DNA from: Sulfurovum sp.
Lineage (GTDB): Bacteria; Campylobacterota; Campylobacteria; Campylobacterales; Sulfurovaceae
DNA: 51,816 bases
Assembly (NCBI GenBank): GCA_026990595.1
Contig: JALXCZ010000032.1
Coordinates: 1-51,816, forward strand
Direction: 5' to 3'
Positions within the stretch are counted from its first letter, which is position 1; every line of letters starts with the position of its first letter. This document shows positions 8,563-16,016 of the stretch, one piece after another. The notes below the pieces were generated by a model, which saw only the letters and a list, made by a program, of their open reading frames with translations, was not told where the DNA came from and ran no database searches. A program made the translations under genes and the position numbers.

Positions 8563-9510
8563 TTAACTTAAATTTAGCATTTGTGGAATCTTAAGCCATA
8601 CATCTTTTGCCATGTACAGTCCGATCAATGCTAAAAGTGCTGCAAATTTCAACAGCGTTTTATTGTCACTTTTCATATTACCCAATGCTATAAAGAATGG
8701 AATAATGAATCCAAGAGCCATACCAAACCAGAACTCTGTGTTGTATGCTCCACCTGCGTGTACATATGCCAATGTTGCCTCTGCTTCAGCTGACTTGAAT
8801 GAGAAGAAATACTCTCCCATATACATCATGAAGCTAAAGAAAGTTGCAATTGCCAATACCAATGCAAGATCGCGTCTTGCTTCTCTTGACCAGTTGCCGG
8901 AGATAAAAATGAGCCCTGCAGAACCTGCCATCAGTGCTGCCCACATCATCTGCATCACTTCTGCCGGTGCCTGCCATAACTCTCTTGCACTTGCTTCTGC
9001 CATGATGATTGCAGTATACAGTGTTACAGGGATTGCAAGGAATACAACAAAAGGGAATACTTTTTCGTAAAAACCGCTCATTCCTCTAAAAGTATTTGCC
9101 AATGCACAATTTTTTCTTGTATTTGGATGTGCATCAAAGAAGCCTATGGCTGTCATAATAAAGATCAATCCGGTAAAAAGTGTCGCCATCCATGCACCTA
9201 CTGTGATCGCTGATGTCCAGTGCGGGTGCAGGAATATATTCACCATTCTATACGGATGGTGCAGATCTGCCAAAGTAAAAAGCAAGAATATATTTAAAAA
9301 GATGAAGGCAATCAATGGCATCATCCATCTTAAATTAGGCATCTCCTCTTTTTTATGTCTGTAGAGTAAAAATGCACCTACAAGGATCACTCCTGTACCT
9401 ACAGATTTAGCCCACATGTTCAATGTGATCATCCAGCCCCAGATAATACCCGGAAGTGCTACATCTAGTGTGACTATCGCTTGTGTTGCGTGAATTCCAT
9501 GTTCTACCAT
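8563..9510 (-). CDS. NrfD/PsrC-type membrane anchor and quinone-site subunit
   Basis: 315 residues, about eight to nine transmembrane helices, with short charged loops. It is the integral subunit that passes electrons between the quinone pool and the Fe-S subunit. I start it at the ATG at 9510 (MVEHGIHATQ): GGAGG lies 8 bp upstream inside the end of the Fe-S gene and only one base separates the stop from this ATG. Longer in-frame starts would overlap the upstream gene by 47 bp. The catalytic gene follows 11 bp later, so the three subunits are co-transcribed. Confidence 0.9.
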   Translation of the reverse strand: MVEHGIHATQAIVTLDVALPGIIWGWMITLNMWAKSVGTGVILVGAFLLYRHKKEEMPNLRWMMPLIAFIFLNIFLLFTLADLHHPYRMVNIFLHPHWTSAITVGAWMATLFTGLIFIMTAIGFFDAHPNTRKNCALANTFRGMSGFYEKVFPFVVFLAIPVTLYTAIIMAEASARELWQAPAEVMQMMWAALMAGSAGLIFISGNWSREARRDLALVLAIATFFSFMMYMGEYFFSFKSAEAEATLAYVHAGGAYNTEFWFGMALGFIIPFFIALGNMKSDNKTLLKFAALLALIGLYMAKDVWLKIPQMLNLS

Positions 9511-9511
9511 T

Positions 9512-10270
9512 TTAGTGACCTCCCTCTTCTTCATGTGATTCATGGGCATTATTGTCAAAATCCATGAAACTTCTGTTGTCTAACTTCTCTTCATTTTTGA
9601 ACGGTTCCAAGAATCTGTCGATCACGCTCTCATGCGGATTACCGATATGCTTAAGATGCGTTACATTGTTAAAGAGACTATATCCTTCAAGTCGTTGTTG
9701 AGCAAGTGGATTGAGTGTCTGGTTACCGCCACCTACATAGAAGTGTTTAGGTTCAGTATGCTTTTCAGGTTTACGTACCTGAACCGCACCTTGATGCTCC
9801 ATGATATATTGGGAGATATGACTGTTGTCATCATCAATATCGCCAAAGATATTTGCCTGTACCGGACAGACAACTACGCATGCCGGCATCATACCGCTCT
9901 CTACACGGTGCGCACAATAGGTACATTTATCCGCTGTATTTGTCTCCGGATCCATATAGATCGCTCCGTAAGGACATGCCATCATACATCCTGCACAACC
10001 GATACATCTGCTGCTGTCTACATTGACGATCCCGTTTTCAAGATAATGCAATGCAGACACCGGACAGATACGCTCGCACGGTGCAGATTCACAATGGTTA
10101 CAACGTAACGGTGTAAATGATCTTGATGTGTCAGGGAATGTCCCTATATCAATATACTTTACACGCAGACGCCAAGAGCTAAGCGGTACTTCATTTTCCA
10201 CTTTACAAGCCACTTCACAACCTTTACAACCCATACATAGGTTAAGGTCAACTAAGAAACCTAGTTTCAT
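9512..10270 (-). CDS. Four-cluster 4Fe-4S electron-transfer subunit (PsrB/TtrB type)
   Basis: 252 residues with 16 Cys in four ferredoxin-like groups: CMGCKGCEVAC, CNHC...CERICP, CIGCAGCMMACP and CTYC...CVVVCP. This is the DMSO-reductase-family B subunit linking the catalytic and membrane subunits. No signal peptide, so it would be exported as a complex with the Tat-bearing catalytic subunit. The C-terminal 90 residues form a polar extension ending in a His/Glu-rich tail beyond the last cluster. AAGGAGG precedes the ATG. First gene of the B-C-A operon. Confidence 0.9.
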   Translation of the reverse strand: MKLGFLVDLNLCMGCKGCEVACKVENEVPLSSWRLRVKYIDIGTFPDTSRSFTPLRCNHCESAPCERICPVSALHYLENGIVNVDSSRCIGCAGCMMACPYGAIYMDPETNTADKCTYCAHRVESGMMPACVVVCPVQANIFGDIDDDNSHISQYIMEHQGAVQVRKPEKHTEPKHFYVGGGNQTLNPLAQQRLEGYSLFNNVTHLKHIGNPHESVIDRFLEPFKNEEKLDNRSFMDFDNNAHESHEEEGGH

Positions 10271-10343
10271 ATTTCCTCCTTGATATTAATTATCAGTATA
10301 TACTTATTCTATTAAATAAGTTTTTTGAATACGTCTTAATTGT

Positions 10344-10364
10344 ATTATATAAACTGTTAAGTTT
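10344..10364 (-). promoter_or_regulatory. Candidate promoter of the molybdoenzyme B-C-A operon
   Basis: Minus-strand TATAAT at 10344-10349, about 75 bp before the ATG of the Fe-S subunit gene. Directly upstream lies an imperfect palindrome, AAACT-GTTA-AGTTT (10351-10364), a possible operator. The rest of the 262-base gap 10271-10532 is very AT-rich and holds only this and the terminator at 10490. Confidence 0.4.
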
Positions 10365-10489
10365 CAATGTTTTTTTATAATAAATGTCTATTTTTATAAT
10401 AATTTGCGTAAAAAAGGTTATATTGGGAAAGATTTTAAATCATCATTCAATCTTTATCATTGGGTTGATAAGAGAAATGAATGTTTTAT

Positions 10490-10516
10490 CACATTCTCCA
10501 TTTAAAGGGGAATGTG
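10490..10516 (-). terminator. Terminator after the DUF302 genes
   Basis: Ten-base-pair stem (CACATTCTCC / GGGGAATGTG, one G-T pair) with a 7-base loop just beyond the stop of the second DUF302 gene. No strong U-run follows. It marks the 3' end of the sulfur-oxidation block. Confidence 0.55.
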
Positions 10517-10532
10517 ACGTAAAAAGGCTCTC

Positions 10533-11513
10533 TTATTCAGTGAGTCCTCTAAGAATTTTTTTCATACCTGCCTGCGCTGTTTCAAGTATTTTAATATCAT
10601 TTACATCTTCCAATCCCATAGAGCTCATCCAGTTATAGACAGACGGAAATGCTATCTGCATGACTCCCTCACCTTTTTTCTTACTGAGATACAATGAACA
10701 TGGTGCATAGGCTCCTGCTTCGGGATGTGTTTTTGCTATGGTGTAGATCACCGGCAATTTACAGATGGAGTAGACTTCATAAAAATCATATACTTCATAT
10801 TTTTCCTCTTCAAAGTCATCTCCAAGATTATTAAAACCGGCAATAACAAACCCGTTAGGAGCAAGCTCACCTTCAAATCCCATTTTGAACTCTTCCAGTT
10901 CATCTTCCCAGTCTTTAGGATCGATCTCCATCTTAAAGTGGGTCACCAAATTCCCTTTGGGTTCTTTTGGCACATAGGGTAATGCCTCATAATATCCGTT
11001 AGGCATCGCACTTTTTAATGTATTTTGAATAAGTACTTTTAATGTACTCAATGTTTTATCATCTTTGGATACATGCATGATCTTTGCCATGGCAGTAGCA
11101 CTCAATGAAGCAACCGATATCTTTTTCTCTCCTTTTTTTGTATAAATAGACATACTCATCGGTGCAAATAGTCCGACATTTGGATATTTCTTAACCAGTT
11201 CAAGAACAGCCTCCTTTTGATAGAAGGTAAAAAGATTATAGACATCAAATCCTGTTTCTTTAAATTGTATTTTGAATGGTTTGTTCATATCTCTGTTCGC
11301 AGAAACCGTAAAACCTGCTTTTAGAAAAGCTTTTTCAATTGTTTTTGGAGTGACCTTTCCATCCCCATTCTCTGAAGTGAAGATTTCAATATCACCCACT
11401 ATATGCTTTTGTACAGAAGTGGATACTGCCTTAACTTCTTTTGCTTTCTCTTTTGCCCATACTGTTCCCATAAGCAATGTAATACATACTATTCCGTTTA
11501 TTAACTGTTTCAT
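10533..11513 (-). CDS. Exported protein with two DUF302 domains (paralogue 2)
   Basis: 326 residues with an N-terminal signal peptide (hydrophobic run, cleavage near VWA-KEK). Two DUF302-like repeats are seen. The first is around residues 100-190 (YNLFTFYQKEAV ... VGLFAPMSMSIY) and the second around 235-320 (YDFYEVYSICKL ... AGAYAPCSLYL). DUF302 function is not established. The gene lies 23 bp after its paralogue at 11537-12454, and their layout is the same, so they arose by tandem duplication. Position at the end of the sox block and the promoter upstream of the pair tie it to sulfur metabolism; a periplasmic role is inferred from the signal peptide. Confidence 0.8.
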   Translation of the reverse strand: MKQLINGIVCITLLMGTVWAKEKAKEVKAVSTSVQKHIVGDIEIFTSENGDGKVTPKTIEKAFLKAGFTVSANRDMNKPFKIQFKETGFDVYNLFTFYQKEAVLELVKKYPNVGLFAPMSMSIYTKKGEKKISVASLSATAMAKIMHVSKDDKTLSTLKVLIQNTLKSAMPNGYYEALPYVPKEPKGNLVTHFKMEIDPKDWEDELEEFKMGFEGELAPNGFVIAGFNNLGDDFEEEKYEVYDFYEVYSICKLPVIYTIAKTHPEAGAYAPCSLYLSKKKGEGVMQIAFPSVYNWMSSMGLEDVNDIKILETAQAGMKKILRGLTE

Positions 11514-11536
11514 TGTTTTTATCCTTTTATTTAAAT

Positions 11537-12454
11537 TTATTCTGCTGAATCTTCAATAATACGCTTCATGGTATCTTGTGCTTTCACAAGCATCTTTAAG
11601 ATCGTTTTGTCTTTGATAGCAAGCGAAGACGTCAAATTTTCAATACTGAGTGTAACGACCTTCGTCTTGTTACTTTTTTTCTTATGGTAGATCACCATTG
11701 TACATGGAGCAAAAGCACCAGCTTCAGGATGTTTCTTGGAGAGTTCATAAATGATCTTAAGCTTGCAAAGAGAGTAGGCATCATAGAAGATAAAATCATT
11801 GACTTTCTCTTCGTTTAACACCTGATTAAAATCTATATAGTTGGCAACAACAAAACCACTTGGTTTCATATCACTTTCCATCATCATGGTCATATCATCT
11901 CTTGCTTCTATCGCTTCTTTATCTTTTACATCAAATGAATATTCTGTATACAGAGGTTTTTCTGTAACAATACTCCCATAAGATAAACTTTCTTCAACTG
12001 CCAAGGGAACGGTTTTTATAATCGTCTCTCTCGTTTTTTTCTCCAGATTATTAAAATAGGAGTCTTTTACCTTTAAAATATGCTGCTGTGCCTCGGCACT
12101 TAAAAATGCAATGAAAAAATCATCCTCTCCCTTTTTTTGATAGGTCACAATAGAAAAGGGAGTAAAAATGCCGCTTTTGGGTACTTTTGGTATAAGTTTT
12201 ACTGCGATGTCACGATGATACACAGAAATAAGGTTATAGCTGTTAAACAATGTTGCCTTAAACTGTTTTTCATAAGGACCATTCATATCCTGGTTTTTGG
12301 AAACCGTATATCCCTGAAGTATTAATCCGTCTACGATGGTCTGTGCGGAAATTTTCAGATCCTTGTTGGGGATCTTATAGAGAATAATATCTTTGTTCGT
12401 ACTTGCAAACACCATAGTAAACATTACTATATAGATGACTAAAACTCTTTTCAT
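11537..12454 (-). CDS. Exported protein with two DUF302 domains (paralogue 1)
   Basis: 305 residues, signal peptide at residues 1-18 (ends VFA), then two DUF302-like repeats: YNLISVYHRDIA ... SGIFTPFSIV and YDAYSLCKLKII ... AGAFAPCTMV. It is clearly related to the next gene, and the second repeat of each keeps a Cys in the A-P-C motif. AAAGGA precedes the ATG. It has its own promoter (12480-12511) with the same operator layout as soxX, so it can be expressed both by readthrough and on its own. Biochemical role unknown. Confidence 0.82.
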   Translation of the reverse strand: MKRVLVIYIVMFTMVFASTNKDIILYKIPNKDLKISAQTIVDGLILQGYTVSKNQDMNGPYEKQFKATLFNSYNLISVYHRDIAVKLIPKVPKSGIFTPFSIVTYQKKGEDDFFIAFLSAEAQQHILKVKDSYFNNLEKKTRETIIKTVPLAVEESLSYGSIVTEKPLYTEYSFDVKDKEAIEARDDMTMMMESDMKPSGFVVANYIDFNQVLNEEKVNDFIFYDAYSLCKLKIIYELSKKHPEAGAFAPCTMVIYHKKKSNKTKVVTLSIENLTSSLAIKDKTILKMLVKAQDTMKRIIEDSAE

Positions 12455-12479
12455 AAATATCCTTTATTTGAGTTGTCAT

Positions 12480-12511
12480 ATCATAGCAATTAAGTGTAAA
12501 AATAGTGTAAA
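12480..12511 (-). promoter_or_regulatory. DUF302 promoter with tandem TTTACAC repeats
   Basis: On the minus strand: TTTACAC (12505-12511), 4 bp, TTTACAC (12494-12500), 8 bp, TATGAT (-10, 12480-12485, preceded by TGC as an extended -10). The 11-bp repeat period and the overlap with the -35 position are typical of OmpR-family activator sites. The spacing equals that at soxX (20086-20117). Confidence 0.7.
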
Positions 12512-12513
12512 AA

Positions 12514-12951
12514 TTACGGTCTTATATAAATGTATCCCCTAAGCTGTCTTTCAATTAATTCAACGATACCTGCAGTGACTACTTCTACCCCGTCAATAAG
12601 ATCTTTTTTTTCTATATGAAGTGTTCTCATTGTATTCCCACAGGCAATAAATTCAACATCATAGGTCAGAAGTGCCTCAACACGTTTTCGAATATCTCTG
12701 TCACCCTGCTTCAAGAGTGCTTCTATTCCTTGGGAATAGGCAACGATCACCACTTCTGTGTTTTCAGGTCCGTAAAATTTCATCACATTGTTTGCTGAAC
12801 TCAGCACATGATTGATCGCTTTTCTATCTCTTACCGTAATAGGAAATACGAATTTACGCGGATGATCAATGGAGGGTTTAGGTGTTGCAAACTCTGTTTC
12901 TGCTGCAACAAACTGCATTATACATAGACACAGTAATACAATTTTTTTCAT
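12514..12951 (-). CDS. Exported DsrE-superfamily protein
   Basis: 145 residues from the ATG at 12951, which overlaps the upstream stop as ATGA; a longer in-frame start would place a highly charged stretch before the signal peptide. Signal peptide MKKIVLLCLCIMQFVAA, then a DsrE/F-like alpha/beta fold: VVIVAYSQGIEALL, a Cys in VEFIACGNTMRTL, and a final VVTAGIVELI strand-helix. DsrE-type proteins bind or carry sulfane sulfur on a Cys, here probably the one in ACGNTM. An exported copy in a sox operon suggests periplasmic sulfur handling (inference). Confidence 0.8.
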   Translation of the reverse strand: MKKIVLLCLCIMQFVAAETEFATPKPSIDHPRKFVFPITVRDRKAINHVLSSANNVMKFYGPENTEVVIVAYSQGIEALLKQGDRDIRKRVEALLTYDVEFIACGNTMRTLHIEKKDLIDGVEVVTAGIVELIERQLRGYIYIRP

Positions 12952-13736
12952 CTTTTTTTCCTTTTTGCTTTTTTTGCTTCTTTCAGTATTTCTAAGAAAT
13001 CTTCTTTGTTCCATGCGCCTGGTATACGTTTTGTCTTAACATTCTCATTTGTTCCATCCGTAAAAACAAAAAAGAATGTGGGTGTCATACTGGCATTCAG
13101 ACCAAGAGGCAGACTTTTTTGACTGACATCTACCGAAACAACAATAAAATCTTTTTGTAACACACTGACTACTTCAGGTTCTGTCAATACCTCTCTATTC
13201 ATTTTAATACAATAATGACAATGCGGTGCTGTTGCCTCTATCATAATAATTTTATCTTCTTTTTGTGCTCTTCGCAAAGCATTTTCAAATGATTCTGGCT
13301 TTATACGCTTTTGACGCAACATATGTTCTTCATAACTATAGATATATTGACTGACTGCTTCAATCTCATCATTACTTATCTTGCCTTTCATACTCGGCAT
13401 CGTATCAAACGCATTGATCACATCTCTCATACAGACACTTTTGTCCTTATTGGGGTAAAGCAGATAATCGCCAATGAATGCACTCACTTCCATACGATGT
13501 ATATCTTCATCTCCCCGTGGATCACCGATCTGCTGTTTAAGTCTAAAAGAGAGTTGGTTCAGGGTTGGTGCTTTGAGATGCAGCATGGTGTTGTTCATCT
13601 CTTTAAAATTCTTCATTAGCTTTTCCACCGGCACAAAGGCTTCATGGCAGGAAGCACATTTTTTTTCATAGACTTTTTCTCCATCACTTGCAAAAATACT
13701 TACTATTATGACTATCATTGCACCTAAAACTTTCAT
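12948..13736 (-). CDS. Cytochrome c - thioredoxin fusion (SoxW-like C-domain)
   Basis: 262 residues. Signal peptide, then a c-type heme motif CASCH near residue 27 and a helical cytochrome domain with a possible Met ligand in DTMPSMKGKIS. A linker leads to a thioredoxin-fold domain from about residue 150 with active site CHYC (APHCHYCIKM) and cis-Pro in MTPTFFFVF. The protein ends in a basic KKAKRKKR tail. Its ATG overlaps the upstream stop by 4 bp. In other sox clusters a separate thioredoxin, SoxW, keeps the SoxYZ Cys reduced. Here a heme domain is fused to it, so thiol and electron transfer may be linked (inference). Confidence 0.85.
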   Translation of the reverse strand: MKVLGAMIVIIVSIFASDGEKVYEKKCASCHEAFVPVEKLMKNFKEMNNTMLHLKAPTLNQLSFRLKQQIGDPRGDEDIHRMEVSAFIGDYLLYPNKDKSVCMRDVINAFDTMPSMKGKISNDEIEAVSQYIYSYEEHMLRQKRIKPESFENALRRAQKEDKIIMIEATAPHCHYCIKMNREVLTEPEVVSVLQKDFIVVSVDVSQKSLPLGLNASMTPTFFFVFTDGTNENVKTKRIPGAWNKEDFLEILKEAKKAKRKKR

Positions 13737-14647
13737 TCTTCATCCTCCATCATTTCCAACTCTTTATAGGCATCTAAGACATTTCGTTTGTGCAAAACAT
13801 TATAGAGCTTCATCTTCCTAAATTCAGGAAGGATAACCTTTCTGGTGATCTCATCCATTCCAATATCATGGTCTTGCGCATCCAAAATCTCTTTTTTCAT
13901 TTTTATCAAATAGGACTTTAGTGTCTCAGTTGCATTTGCATCTGTTTTATACCCATGTCCACCTATAATGACTTTGGCATGATAGGCATCTATCTTTTTG
14001 AGTGCTTTTAATGAACCCAAAATAGACCCATCCCTTAAAGAGGTAAGCCTGTCATTAAAAACAAGATCACCTGCAAATAGGATCTTTTTTGCAGGCAGAT
14101 AGATAATCAGATCTCCTTTGGTATGTGCAATGGGAGTTAATTGCCTTATTTGAAATATTTGACTACCTACAGTAATGCTTAAATTACTATCTACTATTGT
14201 ATCAAGTTTTACAATTTTTGTTTTTCCGTAAAGCTCTTTTCCAAGCACACGCAGCATTCTGGTCTTCATGCCTGCAACAACATTTTGCTCATAGGTCCGC
14301 GGACCGATCAACAAAGCACCTTTGCTTTTATAAAAACTGTTCCCTTGCCAGTGATCATCATGGTCATGGGTAATAATGACATATTTGACAGGAAGTTGTG
14401 CTATTTTTTGCATCTGTGTATAGGCTTGGGAAGCATATGCATATGTAGGACCGCTGTCTATGACAACAAAACCCTCTTTTGTTTGAACAAAACAGGTATT
14501 TACCATGTTCCCAGCATTTTGTTTGCTGATATTTTCTGTCTTGCCAAAAAAACAGTAGATACCTTCTTCTATCTTTTGTGGTTTCAAATAGTATTCGAAA
14601 CCATACCCAAAAGAGAAGGTTAACAGTATCAATGTAATATATTTCAC
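13733..14647 (-). CDS. Exported metallo-beta-lactamase-fold hydrolase (SoxH-like)
   Basis: 304 residues starting at GTG (AAAGG upstream), with a signal peptide. The metal-binding motif HDHDDHWQGN is followed by the later FAGDLVFND and GGHGY motifs of the MBL fold, so both zinc sites look intact. SoxH of Paracoccus is also an MBL-fold protein of unknown role, and this is a plausible functional counterpart. Its stop overlaps the cytochrome-thioredoxin gene, indicating co-translation. Substrate unknown; a thioester or persulfide is conceivable. Confidence 0.85.
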   Translation of the reverse strand: MKYITLILLTFSFGYGFEYYLKPQKIEEGIYCFFGKTENISKQNAGNMVNTCFVQTKEGFVVIDSGPTYAYASQAYTQMQKIAQLPVKYVIITHDHDDHWQGNSFYKSKGALLIGPRTYEQNVVAGMKTRMLRVLGKELYGKTKIVKLDTIVDSNLSITVGSQIFQIRQLTPIAHTKGDLIIYLPAKKILFAGDLVFNDRLTSLRDGSILGSLKALKKIDAYHAKVIIGGHGYKTDANATETLKSYLIKMKKEILDAQDHDIGMDEITRKVILPEFRKMKLYNVLHKRNVLDAYKELEMMEDEE

Positions 14648-14668
14648 TATTAACCTTTCAACTAACTT

Positions 14669-15880
14669 TTAGAATTTAAACTGGTATTGAAGCAACACAG
14701 TATCTTCCGCATAAAATGCACCTACATCCAACTTATCAAAGTCTTCTGTATCTCCACTTGCGAGTACATAGTTAAGTTGGATACGATGTCTATTTCTGGC
14801 TCTTCTGCCTTTTCTATCCATTTTATTGTTCTTAGGATTGATATAATAGTTAAGACCAAAATAGGTATTGCTTGCATCTGCACTCAGCGTACCTTTATCA
14901 CCAGAACCACCAATATACTTCACCGCAGCTTCAAGTGTATCTGTCAAGTAGTAGGTACCTGTCAATGCCAAAGTCTGCATATCCCATCCCGAGACGCCTC
15001 TAATATTTTTAACATTGTAATACTCCGCTTTGACATTAGCTCTGTTAAAGTGAGAATCAACACCGGCATTGAATACTTTATAGTCTTCTGCCCCTAATTT
15101 ACCTGCAGCATACTTAGTCGCATCAATACCCCCGGCACTTTTTGAAATACCGTAAGATACTTCTGTATGAAGTTCTTGACCCCAATCGAACATCAAACGT
15201 CCCATATAGGCATTGTCATCTCCGGGATTGGCATTCTTCACTGCTCCCGAACGCCCTGCCTGCCCTGCAAACATCAAGTCATACCCAAATCCTTTCCAAG
15301 GTCTTTCATGTCCCATTTCAAGTCCATTGACTTTGCCATCGTTCCCAAATCCAATATCACGACCGGAAATCATAATACCAAAATCACGTTCAAATGCCAG
15401 TTTTTTATCGAAACCACGTTTGACCACATCAAGATTCCATCCTGGTATGGTGAACCCCATACCCACCGGTGTCTTGATCACACCGGCTTTCACTACCATG
15501 GCATCATCAAATTTATAGGCGATAAATGCATCTTTGATCAGCTCTGGTACACCCAAACCATTCTTATCTGAACCGTCTTTGGCAAAATCAAGAAAGACTT
15601 TCGCTGCTAAAGGACCTGAAAAATATTTCCAGCCTAAACGGACACGGTCTGCTTGAAATTTATAATCCCCTTTTTGGGAATTTTTTACTGCACCGTCACC
15701 AAAAGCAACACCGATCTGTGCAAAACCAAAGAATTTATGTTTACTGCTCCAATCTACCGCTTTAACCGGTGCATCTGTATGTGTTACCGGCTCTACAGGT
15801 TCTATATCTCCACCTGCCATTGCTGCTGTCCCCATCAACAAAGCAGTTGTCATACTTAATTTTATTATTCCCTTGTTCAT
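14669..15880 (-). CDS. Outer-membrane porin (phosphate-selective OprO/OprP-like)
   Basis: 403 residues with a cleavable signal peptide (ends AMA-GG), then a beta-barrel pattern of alternating hydrophobic strands ending in aromatic FKF, the usual outer-membrane insertion signal. KHKFFGFAQIGVAF and RVRLGWKYFSG resemble the N-terminal strands of OprO/OprP-type porins. Placed after soxB and with its own promoter, it may admit thiosulfate or another sulfur anion to the periplasm (inference). A second, longer porin follows tsdA at 27957. Confidence 0.82.
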   Translation of the reverse strand: MNKGIIKLSMTTALLMGTAAMAGGDIEPVEPVTHTDAPVKAVDWSSKHKFFGFAQIGVAFGDGAVKNSQKGDYKFQADRVRLGWKYFSGPLAAKVFLDFAKDGSDKNGLGVPELIKDAFIAYKFDDAMVVKAGVIKTPVGMGFTIPGWNLDVVKRGFDKKLAFERDFGIMISGRDIGFGNDGKVNGLEMGHERPWKGFGYDLMFAGQAGRSGAVKNANPGDDNAYMGRLMFDWGQELHTEVSYGISKSAGGIDATKYAAGKLGAEDYKVFNAGVDSHFNRANVKAEYYNVKNIRGVSGWDMQTLALTGTYYLTDTLEAAVKYIGGSGDKGTLSADASNTYFGLNYYINPKNNKMDRKGRRARNRHRIQLNYVLASGDTEDFDKLDVGAFYAEDTVLLQYQFKF

Positions 15881-15942
15881 ATTATTTCCTTCTTTTATTT
15901 GTATATCTTTATAAAAAGATAATCTTTTGCTATAATTTAAAA

Positions 15943-15957
15943 GTGATATTATATCAC
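15943..15957 (-). promoter_or_regulatory. Porin promoter inside a 15-bp palindrome
   Basis: GTGATAT-T-ATATCAC on the plus strand. On the minus strand it contains TGA-TATAAT, a good extended -10, about 65 bp before the porin ATG. The palindrome covering the -10 is a candidate repressor site. The leader between it and the ATG holds another palindrome (AAAAGAT-A-ATCTTTT, 15914-15928). Confidence 0.5.
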
Positions 15958-15965
15958 GGCCAAAA

Positions 15966-16006
15966 GTGCTTCATCCTTTCTTTTTGGACAAACAGGGATG
16001 AAGCAC
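15966..16006 (-). terminator. Terminator after soxB
   Basis: Perfect 11-bp stem (GTGCTTCATCC / GGATGAAGCAC) with a 19-base loop, starting 10 bases after the soxB stop and followed by TTTT on the minus strand. It separates soxXYZAB from the porin and accessory genes, which then rely on their own promoter or on readthrough. Confidence 0.7.
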
Positions 16007-16016
16007 GGTTACAGTA

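Noticed and set aside
9632-10108. 158-codon plus-strand frame
   Set aside because: Antisense to the four-cluster Fe-S subunit, rich in Cys and His only because it mirrors that gene.
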